From contig UQIL01000009.1 in NCBI GenBank assembly GCA_900541025.1, forward strand, positions 1-64,000: a stretch of DNA of 64,000 nt, written 5' to 3'. This DNA comes from an uncultured Collinsella sp. GTDB taxonomy: Bacteria > Actinomycetota > Coriobacteriia > Coriobacteriales > Coriobacteriaceae. The stretch's first letter is position 1. Every line of letters begins with the position of its first letter. A program made the translations under genes and the position numbers. This document shows, piece after piece, positions 51,665 to 60,115 of the stretch. Below the pieces are notes generated by a model that did not search any database, had not been told where the DNA came from, and was given only the letters and a program-made list of their open reading frames with translations.

Positions 51665-51860
51665 ATGTTTAGCATCAACAACGTACTTAACCGCAGGAGT
51701 TTCCTTGTCGGAGCCACGCTTATTTTTGCCCCGATCTATTACACCCCAGCGTCCGTTTTGCTCAAGAACGCCAAGGACATGAGCTACGACATGACACTAA
51801 TGGGTGCCGACGGCATGGACAGCCTATGTGATCCAGGACGGCAAGTACATCGCCGCCTAA
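51665..51860 (+). pseudogene. Internally deleted livJ copy (substrate-binding protein remnant)
   Basis: The sequence starts with a typical signal beginning MFSINNVLNRRSFLVGA and an AAAGGGGG site, then jumps to TLIFAPIYYTPASVLLKNAK. That matches the middle of LivJ encoded at 52132 (TMIFAPIYYTPASVLLKNAK). After GADGMD it joins, in another frame, to AYVIQDGKYIAA-stop, which matches the LivJ end AYVITDGKYVQA. So two internal blocks are missing and the last junction is out of frame. The remnant keeps a start site and could still act as a short leader ORF. Confidence 0.8.
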
Positions 51861-52131
51861 GCGCGCATAAAGCGCGACCGGTGAGGCTGTTTTATGCAGG
51901 GCGGGGATGTCTGTAACAGAACGGAAACATTGCTTTTACACAATAAAGTGGCATTACTGCATAAAGCAATAGAAATACGCAGAAATATGGATAAATGAAC
52001 AAATCCAAAGAAAAGTCGAAATAACCGCCACTTTTCCTAACTAAAGCGTCTACTATTTTGCGAACGCCGAACACGGCGAAGGATGGCCTGTCGGGTAACC
52101 GAAACCCGACGAGATTTGAGAGGAGAGCCGC
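51861..52131. other. livJ upstream region
   Basis: This AT-rich 271-bp region has no ORF. It contains ACGGAAACATTGCTTTTACACAATAA near 51919 and TAAAGCAATAGAAATACGCAG near 51963, and ends in GAGAGGAGAG before the livJ ATG. The livJ promoter must lie here, but no boxes stand out clearly. A regulator site could be present. Confidence 0.4.
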
Positions 52132-53319
52132 ATGTCGAGCCTCACCGGTAAGTCATTGAACCCTGTTATGAATCGCAGGAGCGTTATCGCGAGCGCAGCA
52201 GGTCTGGGGGCGATGTCCATTCTAGCTGGCTGCTCCTCCAACGGCGGCGACAGCGGTTCCGCTTCGGGCGACGCTTCGTTTAAGATCGGCACCATCGGCC
52301 CGCTGACCGGCGCCAACGCGTCCTACGGCAAGTCCGTTACCCAGGCTGTCGAGCTTGGCTGCAAGGATTTCTCGACCAAGGAGCTGCCGCTTGTCAGCAA
52401 GGCCGAGGACGACCAGGCTGACGGCGAGAAGGCCGTCAACGCCTTCAACACCCTGCTCGACTGGGGCATGCAGGCCCTCGTCGGCCCGACCACCACGGGT
52501 GCGTCGGTTGCCGTTGCCGCAGAGTGTGGTAACGACCCCGAGACGTTCATGATCACCCCGTCCGCGTCCTCCGAGGACGTTACCAAGGGCAAGGATTGCG
52601 TCTTCCAGGTTTGCTTCACCGACCCCAACCAGGGTGTCAACGCTGCCAAGTTCCTGGCGCAGAAGTATGCGAACGAGAAGTTCGTGCTGTTCTATAACTC
52701 CGGCGACGCCTATTCTTCGGGCATCGCAGATTCTTTTAAGGCCCAGGCCGCTAAGTCTAAGCTTGAGATTGTCGACGAGGAGACCTTCAAGGACGACTCT
52801 GCTACGAGTTTTACCAACCAGCTGACCAAGGCAAAGCAGGCCGGCGCCACCATGATTTTTGCACCGATCTACTACACGCCCGCATCCGTCCTGCTCAAGA
52901 ACGCCAAGGACATGGGCTACGACGTCAAGATGATGGGCTGCGACGGTATGGACGGTATCCTGGGCGTGGAAGGTTTCGACACCTCTCTGGCCGAGGGTCT
53001 GCTGCTCATGACCCCATTCTCCGCCGATGACGAGAAGAATGCCGACTTCGTCAACGCCTACAAGGATAAGTATGGCGAGACTCCGGACCAGTTTGCCGCC
53101 GACGCCTACGACGGCGTGCATGCGGTGGTCGAGGCCCTCAAGGAAGCCGGCCTGGGTGCCGACGCCGACCCGACCGAGGTTGCCGAGAAGCTTCCCGAGG
53201 CTATGCGCAACATTACCGTTGACGGTCTGACTGGCAAGCTCTCCTGGAACGACAAGGGCCAGGTCCAGAAGGACCCGACGGCGTACGTCATTACCGACGG
53301 CAAGTACGTACAGGCCTAA
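52132..53319 (+). CDS. livJ: Branched-chain amino acid ABC transporter substrate-binding lipoprotein
   Basis: LivJ captures leucine, isoleucine or valine outside the membrane. The 395-residue protein has an N-terminal signal with the lipobox LAGC (about residue 35) and a twin Arg (NRRSVIASAAG), so Tat export is possible. The mature part is a type I periplasmic-binding fold with KIGTIGPLTGANASYGKS and EDDQADGEKAVNAFN. GAGAGGAG precedes the ATG. It heads livJHMGF and is separated from livH by a hairpin. Confidence 0.93.
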   Translation: MSSLTGKSLNPVMNRRSVIASAAGLGAMSILAGCSSNGGDSGSASGDASFKIGTIGPLTGANASYGKSVTQAVELGCKDFSTKELPLVSKAEDDQADGEKAVNAFNTLLDWGMQALVGPTTTGASVAVAAECGNDPETFMITPSASSEDVTKGKDCVFQVCFTDPNQGVNAAKFLAQKYANEKFVLFYNSGDAYSSGIADSFKAQAAKSKLEIVDEETFKDDSATSFTNQLTKAKQAGATMIFAPIYYTPASVLLKNAKDMGYDVKMMGCDGMDGILGVEGFDTSLAEGLLLMTPFSADDEKNADFVNAYKDKYGETPDQFAADAYDGVHAVVEALKEAGLGADADPTEVAEKLPEAMRNITVDGLTGKLSWNDKGQVQKDPTAYVITDGKYVQA

Positions 53320-53351
53320 TTGGCCGCCTTACATAGAGCGGTTTTGATCCC

Positions 53352-53383
53352 AAGCAGGGGAGGTTTTGGCCTTCCCTGCTTGC
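53352..53383 (+). terminator. Hairpin between livJ and livH, likely partial terminator
   Basis: AAGCAGGGGA pairs with TTCCCTGCTT with one mismatch, 33 bp after the livJ stop. Such a structure lets more binding protein than permease be made, common in ABC importer operons. The long gap (139 bp) to livH supports this. Confidence 0.65.
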
Positions 53384-53458
53384 TTGGTATCTAGGGACGA
53401 TGTAACGTCCCTGTTTCATACATTAATTGGAAACCTATTCGAAAGGGGGATGTGGAAC

Positions 53459-54340
53459 ATGACGGTCTTTATCCAATACCTGGTCAACGGCCTGTCCATG
53501 GGCAGCGTCTACGCCATCATCGCGTTGGGCTACACCATGGTCTACGGTATCGCCAAGATGCTGAACTTCGCTCACGGCGATGTCATCATGATCGGTGCCT
53601 ATGTCTCGTTCTGCGCCACGTCGTATCTCGGCCTCCCGGGCTGGGCATCTGTAGTTCTCTCTTGCGTGGCCTGCACGGTTCTCGGTGTTCTCATTGAGGG
53701 CCTGGCCTATAAGCCGCTGCGCCAAGCAGGCCCGCTGGCCGTTCTGATCACGGCTATCGGCGTGTCCTACTTCCTGCAGAATGCCGCGCAGCTTCTGTGG
53801 GGCGCCACGCCCAAGAACTTCACTTCGCTCGTCACCTTCCAGGTGCCGGAGTTCTTGGCCAAGTTCAACGTAAGCGCCGTCTCGCTCGTCACCATCGTCG
53901 CCTGCCTGGTTATCATGGCCGGCCTGATGTTCTTTACAGGTAAGACCAAGATGGGCAAGGCCATGCGCGCCGTGTCCGAGGACAAGGCTGCCGCTCAGCT
54001 CATGGGCATCAACGTCAACCGCACCATCTCGATGACGTTTGCCATCGGCTCTGCCCTTGCCGCCATCGCCGGCGTGCTGCTGTGCTCCTACTCGCCGGTG
54101 CTGCAGCCTACGACAGGCGCCATGCCTGGCATCAAGGCCTTCGACGCCGCCGTCTTCGGTGGCATCGGCTCCATCCCCGGCGCCTTTGTCGGCGGCATTC
54201 TCATCGGCATCATCGAGGCGATGGCACAGGCTTACATTTCCACGAGCCTTGCCAACTCCATCGTCTTTGGTGTTTTGATCATCGTCCTGCTCGTCAAGCC
54301 TGCCGGCCTCTTGGGCAAGTACGTCCCCGAGAAGGTGTAG
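53459..54340 (+). CDS. livH: Branched-chain amino acid ABC transporter permease LivH
   Basis: The 293-residue permease has about eight helices, with VNGLSMGSVYAIIALGYTMV and MLNFAHGDVIMIGAY at the start and the EAA-type loop MGKAMRAVSEDKAAAQLMGI that contacts the ATPases. ATG 53459 has AAAGGGGG about nine bases upstream; ATG 53450 lies directly behind it and is less likely. It forms the channel with LivM. Confidence 0.92.
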   Translation: MTVFIQYLVNGLSMGSVYAIIALGYTMVYGIAKMLNFAHGDVIMIGAYVSFCATSYLGLPGWASVVLSCVACTVLGVLIEGLAYKPLRQAGPLAVLITAIGVSYFLQNAAQLLWGATPKNFTSLVTFQVPEFLAKFNVSAVSLVTIVACLVIMAGLMFFTGKTKMGKAMRAVSEDKAAAQLMGINVNRTISMTFAIGSALAAIAGVLLCSYSPVLQPTTGAMPGIKAFDAAVFGGIGSIPGAFVGGILIGIIEAMAQAYISTSLANSIVFGVLIIVLLVKPAGLLGKYVPEKV

Positions 54341-54349
54341 GTGAGCGTT

Positions 54350-55429
54350 ATGAAGTTTCTTAAAGACAAGCAGACGCGTCACGACTTTGTCACGTACGCC
54401 ATGTGCATCGTGGCCTTCGCCGTCGTGTTCTTTATGCAGTCGAACCACATGATTCCGCGCATGATCGCCGGTCAGCTGGTTCCCATCACGGCCTATATCG
54501 TCATGGCCATCTCCCTCAACCTCGTCGTTGGCATCGCGGGCGACCTGTCGCTGGGCCACGCGGGCTTTATGAGCGTCGGCGCCTATACGGGCATCGTCAC
54601 CGCGGTCGCCCTCGAGAGCGCCGTTCCCTCCGATCCGGTGCGCCTGATCATCAGCATCGTGGTCGGCGCTATCGCCGCTGCCGTCTTGGGCTTCTTGATT
54701 GGCATCCCGGTCCTGCGCCTGAGCGGCGACTATCTGGCCATCGTGACCCTGGCTTTTGGCGAGATCATCAAAGAGATTGTCACTTGCCTTATCGTGGGTG
54801 TCGACTCCCGCGGCCTGCACGTGATCTTTAACATCACGGGCAACTCTACGATCGACGACCTGCACCTGCTCGAGGACGGCACCGCCATCATCAAGGGCGC
54901 CCAGGGCGCCTCGGGCGTGTCGACGTACTCGACCTTCCTCGCCGGCGCCATCTTGGTTATGGTCGCGCTCGTGATTGTACTCAACCTGGTTCGCAGCCGT
55001 ACCGGCCGTGCCATTATGGCCGTGCGCGATAACAAGATTGCAGCCGAGTCCGTAGGCATCTCCGTCACCGAGTACCGCATGATCGCCTTCGTGGTTTCCG
55101 CTGCCCTCGCCGGTGCTGCCGGAGCTCTCTTCGGCGGTAACTTCTCGCAGCTCTCCGCCACCAAGTTCGACTTCAACACGTCCATCCTCATCCTGGTGTT
55201 CGTGGTTCTGGGTGGTCTGGGCAATATGCGCGGCTCCGTCATCGCCGCGGCGTTGCTCACGGTGCTTCCCGAGCTGCTCCGTCAGTTCTCGGACTATCGC
55301 ATGCTCATCTACGCCATCGTGCTGATCCTGGTCATGATCTTTACCAACAACCCGCAGCTCAAGGCGTTCTTCGCACGCATTAAGGACCGCCTTGCTTCCA
55401 AGAAGGAGGTGGCAGCCGATGCCCAGTAA
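54350..55429 (+). CDS. livM: Branched-chain amino acid ABC transporter permease LivM
   Basis: The 359-residue permease has about ten helices, with AISLNLVVGIAGDLSLGHAG, LRLSGDYLAIVTLAFGEIIK and the ATPase-contact loop GRAIMAVRDNKIAAESVGI. ATG 54350 has AGGTGAG upstream; GTG 54341 in frame is an alternative. It follows livH directly and overlaps livG by 11 bases. Confidence 0.92.
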   Translation: MKFLKDKQTRHDFVTYAMCIVAFAVVFFMQSNHMIPRMIAGQLVPITAYIVMAISLNLVVGIAGDLSLGHAGFMSVGAYTGIVTAVALESAVPSDPVRLIISIVVGAIAAAVLGFLIGIPVLRLSGDYLAIVTLAFGEIIKEIVTCLIVGVDSRGLHVIFNITGNSTIDDLHLLEDGTAIIKGAQGASGVSTYSTFLAGAILVMVALVIVLNLVRSRTGRAIMAVRDNKIAAESVGISVTEYRMIAFVVSAALAGAAGALFGGNFSQLSATKFDFNTSILILVFVVLGGLGNMRGSVIAAALLTVLPELLRQFSDYRMLIYAIVLILVMIFTNNPQLKAFFARIKDRLASKKEVAADAQ

Positions 55430-56279
55430 GTTTGAGTTCAACAAGGGCAAGATGGTCCCGTATCCTTCTGGCGCCATCGTTCCCGACCGCGACCTGGGTC
55501 AGCGCCCGGCGCTCGAGTGCATCCACCTGGGCATTGAGTTCGGTGGTCTTAAGGCAGTCGACGACTTTAGCCTGACTATCGGCAAGACCGAGATCGCCGG
55601 TCTCATCGGCCCCAACGGCGCTGGCAAGACCACGGTCTTCAACCTGCTCACCAAGGTGTACCAGCCTACGCACGGCACCATCCTGCTCGACGGTGAGGAC
55701 ACTTCGGGCAAGTCGGTCTACCAGGTCAACCGCATGGGTATTGCCCGTACCTTCCAGAACATTCGCCTGTTCAATACCATGACGGTGGAGGATAACGTCA
55801 AGGTCGGTCTGCACAATCAGGAGCGCTACTCCGGCTTTGAGGGCGTGCTGCGCCTGCCGACGTATTGGAAGCACGAGAAGGCCGCCCACGAGCGCGCCAT
55901 GGAGCTGCTGTCCATTTTTGACATGGAGCACCTGGCAAATGAACAGGCCGGCTCGCTGCCTTACGGCGCTCAGCGTCGTCTGGAGATCGTTCGCGCGCTT
56001 GCCACCAACCCCAAACTACTGCTGCTCGACGAGCCTGCCGCCGGCATGAACCCGTCCGAGACCGCGGAGCTCATGGAGAACATCGTCAAGATTCGCGACA
56101 CCTTTGGTATCGCCATCATGCTTATCGAGCATGATATGTCGCTCGTCATGAACATCTGCGAGGGCATCTGCGTGCTCAACTTTGGTAAGGTCATCGCCAA
56201 GGGCACGGCCGAGGAGATCCAGAACAACGATGCCGTAATTGAGGCATATCTGGGCAAGCAGGATAAGGGGGAGAACTAA
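55419..56279 (+). CDS. livG: Branched-chain amino acid ABC transporter ATPase LivG
   Basis: The 286-residue ATPase has Walker A GPNGAGKTT near residue 64, a family-typical signature region PYGAQRRLEIVRAL near 181 that replaces LSGGQ, and Walker B LLLLDEPAAGM near 201. It powers uptake with LivF. AAGGAGG precedes the ATG at 55419. The gene lies inside a tightly packed livHMGF run. Confidence 0.94.
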   Translation: MPSKFEFNKGKMVPYPSGAIVPDRDLGQRPALECIHLGIEFGGLKAVDDFSLTIGKTEIAGLIGPNGAGKTTVFNLLTKVYQPTHGTILLDGEDTSGKSVYQVNRMGIARTFQNIRLFNTMTVEDNVKVGLHNQERYSGFEGVLRLPTYWKHEKAAHERAMELLSIFDMEHLANEQAGSLPYGAQRRLEIVRALATNPKLLLLDEPAAGMNPSETAELMENIVKIRDTFGIAIMLIEHDMSLVMNICEGICVLNFGKVIAKGTAEEIQNNDAVIEAYLGKQDKGEN

Positions 56280-56993
56280 ATGGCAGAGCCGATGCTTTCC
56301 GTCTACAACATCAACGTCTGGTACGGCGCTATCCACGCCATCAAGGACATCTCCTTTAACGTCAACGAGGGCGAGATCGTGGCCCTGATCGGCGCGAACG
56401 GCGCCGGTAAGTCCACGACGCTTAAAACCATCTCGGGCCTGCTGCGTTCCAAGACCGGCTCCATCAAGTTTATGGGCGAGGACATTACCCATACGCCTGC
56501 CGATAAACTGGTGGGCAAGGGCCTGGCCCAGGTTCCCGAGGGCCGTCGCGCCTTTTTGCAGATGACGGTCGAGGAGAACCTGGAGATGGGCGCCTACACG
56601 CAGCCCAAGTCCACGGTGGCTCCGGGCCTTGAGCGCGTCTACGAGCAGTTCCCGCGCCTTAAGGAGCGCCGTCGCCAGGTCGCCGGCACCCTTTCGGGCG
56701 GCGAACAGCAGATGCTCGTTATGGGGCGCGCCCTTATGAGCAACCCCAAGCTGCTCATGCTCGATGAGCCTTCCATGGGTCTGGCGCCGATTCTGATTGA
56801 GCAGATCTTCCAGATTGTCGAGGACCTGCACAAGGCCGGTACCACGGTGCTTCTGGTCGAGCAGAACGCCCAGATGGCGCTTTCAATCGCCACGCGCGGC
56901 TACGTGCTCGAGACCGGCAAGATCACCATGACCGGCACCGGCCAAGAGCTCCTGCACGACGATAACGTGCGCAAAGCATATCTTGGTGGCTAA
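56280..56993 (+). CDS. livF: Branched-chain amino acid ABC transporter ATPase LivF
   Basis: The 237-residue ATPase has Walker A LIGANGAGKST near residue 36, the signature LSGGEQQ near 139, and Walker B LLMLDEPSMGL. Its ATG directly follows the livG stop (TAAATG). It is the last gene of the importer operon; the 169-nt structured element begins four bases after its stop. Confidence 0.94.
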   Translation: MAEPMLSVYNINVWYGAIHAIKDISFNVNEGEIVALIGANGAGKSTTLKTISGLLRSKTGSIKFMGEDITHTPADKLVGKGLAQVPEGRRAFLQMTVEENLEMGAYTQPKSTVAPGLERVYEQFPRLKERRRQVAGTLSGGEQQMLVMGRALMSNPKLLMLDEPSMGLAPILIEQIFQIVEDLHKAGTTVLLVEQNAQMALSIATRGYVLETGKITMTGTGQELLHDDNVRKAYLGG

Positions 56994-56996
56994 CTA

Positions 56997-57165
56997 GTTA
57001 CGCGGTTTTACCAAACCGCGTAACGGCTCGACGCTGCAAGCCCGCCAGGGCGGCAATCTGCCTTTCAACTTCGGCGGCATGACCAGAAGGTCAATGCCGC
57101 CTTGTTTCAAGGCACCTTGCTCGCTCTGGCGGGCTTTCGCTGACTTCGCCAAAACATCGACGTTG
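56997..57165 (+). repeat. 169-nt structured repeat element, copy B
   Basis: This copy has the same parts as copy A at 459-627: a 12-bp hairpin (56997-57008 with 57013-57024), an outer stem (57038-57053 with 57121-57136, with two G-U pairs), an inner hairpin (57073-57084 with 57089-57101) ending in GACC-AGAA-GGTC, and the tail CCAAAACATCGACGTTG. Its stems keep pairing in spite of changed bases. It follows livF directly and could be a 3' UTR structure or a mobile element. Confidence 0.8.
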
Positions 57166-57191
57166 TGGCAGATGCCAACGACTACCCCTTT

Positions 57192-57260
57192 AAGTTGCGG
57201 TGGAATAGGGACTAAATGGGAGCCTCAGAGGCCAAAAGAGTCCCTATTCCACCGCAACTT
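57192..57260. repeat. 22-bp perfect inverted repeat before cutC
   Basis: The arms at 57192-57213 and 57239-57260 pair perfectly over 22 bases, with a small inner palindrome GCCTCAGAGGC near 57221. CCAACGACTAC (57175-57185), a piece of the REP unit seen at 651-735, precedes it. The layout echoes that after copy A. It may end liv transcription or act as a cruciform-type repeat. Confidence 0.7.
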
Positions 57261-57318
57261 CATGGGGGTGTGTGACAATGCCCGTCGGAAAACATCTGCT
57301 GTCTTTGGGGGTCTATCT

Positions 57319-57996
57319 ATGCTGTACGAGTTTTGTGCCGAGAACTTTGAGCGGGTGCCGGCGGCTATCGATGCCGGTGCAAGGCGTATCGAGCTGTGCG
57401 ACAACCTTGCCGTTGGTGGCACTACGCCTTCGGCCGGCGTTATCAGCGCTACGACCAACTATGCTCACGAGCACGATGCACGGGTGATGTGCATGATTCG
57501 CCCGCGTGGCGGCGACTTTCACTACAACCAGGACGAGCTGCGTATGATGGAGATGGATCTGGGCCTTGCCGTAAGTGCGGGCGTTGACGGCTTGGTCTTT
57601 GGCTGCTGCAAGCCCTGCGCTGGCGGATGGGCGCTCGACGAACTTACGCTTGGCGCCCTCGTGATGGCTGCGGGCTGCGCGACCGAGGAGTGCAAGCGCG
57701 ATCCTATCGACATCACTTTCCACATGGCGTTTGACCAGCTCTCGCCCGAGGCTCAGCTGGACGCCATTGACACGCTCGCCGACTGCGGCGTCACGCGCAT
57801 TCTGACGCACGGTGGCACTGCCGGTACGCCGATCGAGGACAACTTCGAAAACCTGGTCCGCTTGATCGAGTACGCGGACGACCGCCTGACCATCCTTCCC
57901 GGTGGCGGCATTTCCACGGCCAACCGCGATACCGTGGCGGCGGCACTGGGCGTCTCCGAGCTCCATGGCACCAAGATCGTGCCGCTGGGGGTATAA
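57319..57996 (+). CDS. cutC: CutC family protein
   Basis: The 225-residue TIM-barrel protein has the CutC pattern RIELCDNLAVGGTTPSAG, MIRPRGGDFHYNQDE, TFHMAFDQ and LTHGGTAGTPIEDN. CutC was named for copper homeostasis; the true enzyme activity is not settled. The ATG at 57319 has GGGGG upstream. Codons upstream in the same frame run through repeat sequence and are unlikely to be used. It is co-directional with the next gene, three bases apart. Confidence 0.92.
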   Translation: MLYEFCAENFERVPAAIDAGARRIELCDNLAVGGTTPSAGVISATTNYAHEHDARVMCMIRPRGGDFHYNQDELRMMEMDLGLAVSAGVDGLVFGCCKPCAGGWALDELTLGALVMAAGCATEECKRDPIDITFHMAFDQLSPEAQLDAIDTLADCGVTRILTHGGTAGTPIEDNFENLVRLIEYADDRLTILPGGGISTANRDTVAAALGVSELHGTKIVPLGV

Positions 57997-57999
57997 CCC

Positions 58000-58797
58000 G
58001 TGGCGCTGGTATTTGACGTTCAGCAGGCGAACGGTAAGCCCGACGACAACCGTCGTCCCGGCACCGCGTGCCCCTTTTGCGATACCGAGGAACTCGCCAA
58101 TATCATCCGGCGCGACGGTGACTGCATCTGGCTCGAGAATAAGTTTAAGACCTTGCGGGCCACTCGCCAGACCGTATTGATTGAGTCGTCCGACCATGAC
58201 GCCGACCTGGTGACCTATGCGCCGGACGAGCTGCATCATGTTATGCGGTTTGCCCTGGATTGCTGGCAGCGGATGATTGACTCCCGGCAGTATCGCAGCG
58301 TTCTCATGTACAAGAACAAGGGCCCACTTTCGGGCGGCAGTCTGGTCCATCCGCACATGCAGATTGTGGGTTTGGAGCAGGAGGACGGCTATGCGGCGCT
58401 GACCTCAGCCAACTTTGAAGGCATCGATGTCTGGCGGCAGGGGAGAATCTCGGTCAACATCTCAACCGAGCCGATCATGGGATTCTTTGAGGTCAACGTC
58501 TCGGCTCCACAGGGAATCGCCGCCAGCGATGACGCACGAGACCAAGCCGAGGCGGATCTCTTTGCCGATGCGATCCAGGTAGCTCTGCGCTATATCCTAA
58601 ACGGGCACCACGGTGGTCGCGCAGAGTCGTACAACCTGTTCTTCTATCACCTGGGCGGTCGGACCATTGCCAAGGCGCTGCCGCGTTGGGTGGTTTCGCC
58701 CTACTTTGTCGGCTATCGTTTGGCCCAGGTTAATGCCGAGACCACGCTCGATATCGATGCTGAGCGCCTGCGTGCGCATCTGGAAACGCTCGTATAG
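58000..58797 (+). CDS. DUF4931 (GalT/HIT-like) protein
   Basis: The 265-residue protein has the CPFCD zinc-binding pair and the catalytic-like HPHMQIVG motif of the HIT/GalT superfamily, as in DUF4931 proteins. It may transfer nucleotides to sugar phosphates, but it has no assigned substrate. The start is GTG at 58000, with GGGGG eight bases upstream inside cutC. The pair is probably one operon. Confidence 0.82.
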   Translation: MALVFDVQQANGKPDDNRRPGTACPFCDTEELANIIRRDGDCIWLENKFKTLRATRQTVLIESSDHDADLVTYAPDELHHVMRFALDCWQRMIDSRQYRSVLMYKNKGPLSGGSLVHPHMQIVGLEQEDGYAALTSANFEGIDVWRQGRISVNISTEPIMGFFEVNVSAPQGIAASDDARDQAEADLFADAIQVALRYILNGHHGGRAESYNLFFYHLGGRTIAKALPRWVVSPYFVGYRLAQVNAETTLDIDAERLRAHLETLV

Positions 58798-58827
58798 CAA
58801 GACTATCACCCGCGTAATGCGGACAGT

Positions 58828-59826
58828 CTAGCGTTCCATGGCATCGCGGCTGGCCTCGACCCGCTTGCGCTGGGCGGCGCGCTCCTCGCCGGTCAGACGC
58901 TCAAAGAGGTGTCCGATAATTGAGGCCAACACCTGCTGAAACAGCGTGCCGCACATGACGGGGAATACCACTTCGCCGGGAAAATACTGCGTGGCGATGA
59001 CGGCACCCGAAGAGATGTTGCGCATGCCGCAGGTAAAGCACACTGTGGTCGTCTCGCTATACGGCAGGTGCAGGGCCCGGGCGATCAGGACGCCGATGAT
59101 AAAGCCGCTGATGGCGAACACCAGGATAAAGAGCGCGACTTCTAAGCGCTCAACATTCATGTGTAGCACGTACTCGCTCATAGCGGTGGAGTTGGACGCG
59201 ATGACGCCCATCATCATGAACTTGCAGGCGGGCGAGAGCGCGGGAGAGAGTTTCTCGTGGCCCCAGCCGCGCGTGAGTTCATTGATGACAATACCGAGCA
59301 CAGCGGGGATGGCGATCATAAAGGCCATGTTCTGCATCATGCTCGGCACGTCGATCGAGACGGTGGCGCCCAGCAGGAGCTTGAGCGTAAGCGGAATCAT
59401 CACAGGTGAGATGACCGAGGACGTCAGGATGATGGTGAGCGCGAGCGGGCCGTTGCCGCCGAACATGCTAATCCACATAAAAGCGGTGACGGCCACGGGC
59501 ACGCTGTATTCGAGCACAATGCCGCAGACAAGGTTGGGGTTGGAGCCAAAGAAGAGTGACCCCATGGCATACGCCGCGATGGGAATAAGCACCGCCGAGA
59601 CGAGCAGCGCCAAGACTAGGTGCAACGGACGGCGGAACACCTCGGTTACCTGGTGAAAGGTGTTGCTGAGCGCGCCCTGAAACGTCATAAAGGCAAACAA
59701 GGTGGGAACGATGGGCTTGAGTACGCCAATCTGTTGGGGAAAGAGCACGCCGAGCGCCACGCAAATCGGAACGATGATCTGCATGTGCCCCGCGAGAAAC
59801 TTGCCCAGTCCAACCCATTGCTTCAT
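58828..59826 (-). CDS. Bile acid:sodium symporter (BASS) family transporter
   Basis: The 332-residue protein has about nine or ten helices, with PTLFAFMTFQGALSN and the FTCGMRNISSGAVIA region of the family. Bacterial members carry organic acids or sterol-like compounds with Na+. A bile acid substrate is possible for a gut bacterium but is not shown by sequence. The ATG has AAGAGC upstream. It converges with the DUF4931 gene. Confidence 0.85.
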   Translation of the reverse strand: MKQWVGLGKFLAGHMQIIVPICVALGVLFPQQIGVLKPIVPTLFAFMTFQGALSNTFHQVTEVFRRPLHLVLALLVSAVLIPIAAYAMGSLFFGSNPNLVCGIVLEYSVPVAVTAFMWISMFGGNGPLALTIILTSSVISPVMIPLTLKLLLGATVSIDVPSMMQNMAFMIAIPAVLGIVINELTRGWGHEKLSPALSPACKFMMMGVIASNSTAMSEYVLHMNVERLEVALFILVFAISGFIIGVLIARALHLPYSETTTVCFTCGMRNISSGAVIATQYFPGEVVFPVMCGTLFQQVLASIIGHLFERLTGEERAAQRKRVEASRDAMER

Positions 59827-59966
59827 ATGCTCTTGTGACTCCCTTTGCTCGTGAATCCGTTTTGAATGGATATGCTAGACGCTCGCATGCGTCCGTGCGT
59901 CAGAAACGCTCGAATATTTCGAGGCTATTACCGCCCTCGTTTATCGAAACCGCGGCGTGCTGGACG

Positions 59967-59993
59967 TTGTACGTCCGTGCCGCACGGTATAAT
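59967..59993 (+). promoter_or_regulatory. Candidate promoter of the recJ-recQ fusion gene
   Basis: A perfect TATAAT lies at 59988-59993 with TTGTAC at 59967-59972, a 15-base gap, somewhat short. It is about 57 bp before the leader ORF and 110 bp before the fusion gene. Confidence 0.5.
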
Positions 59994-60049
59994 AAATCCG
60001 TTCAACAGATCTGCCTGCCGAAGCGGGCATACACAGAGGACTCATCGCT

Positions 60050-60115
60050 ATGAACCGTGAGAGGTATCGCGGCGACCTGCCCCTATCGGGGGTGGGCGCC
60101 TATGTCATCGCTTAA
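60050..60115 (+). CDS. 21-residue leader ORF overlapping the recJ start
   Basis: The ORF starts at an ATG preceded by AGAGGA and encodes MNRERYRGDLPLSGVGAYVI followed by A-stop. It ends 11 bases inside the next gene, in another frame. The overlap suggests translational coupling. It may be chance, but its ribosome binding site is good. Confidence 0.4.
   Translation: MNRERYRGDLPLSGVGAYVIA

Noticed and set aside
53435..55477. 680-residue minus-strand frame opposite livH and livM
   Set aside because: It crosses two well-supported genes in antisense, is rich in Asp/His/Gly/Arg, and has no family motif.
57079..57318. N-terminal extension of cutC through the repeat region
   Set aside because: It runs through the 169-nt element and the 22-bp hairpin; the ATG at 57319 gives the normal CutC start.
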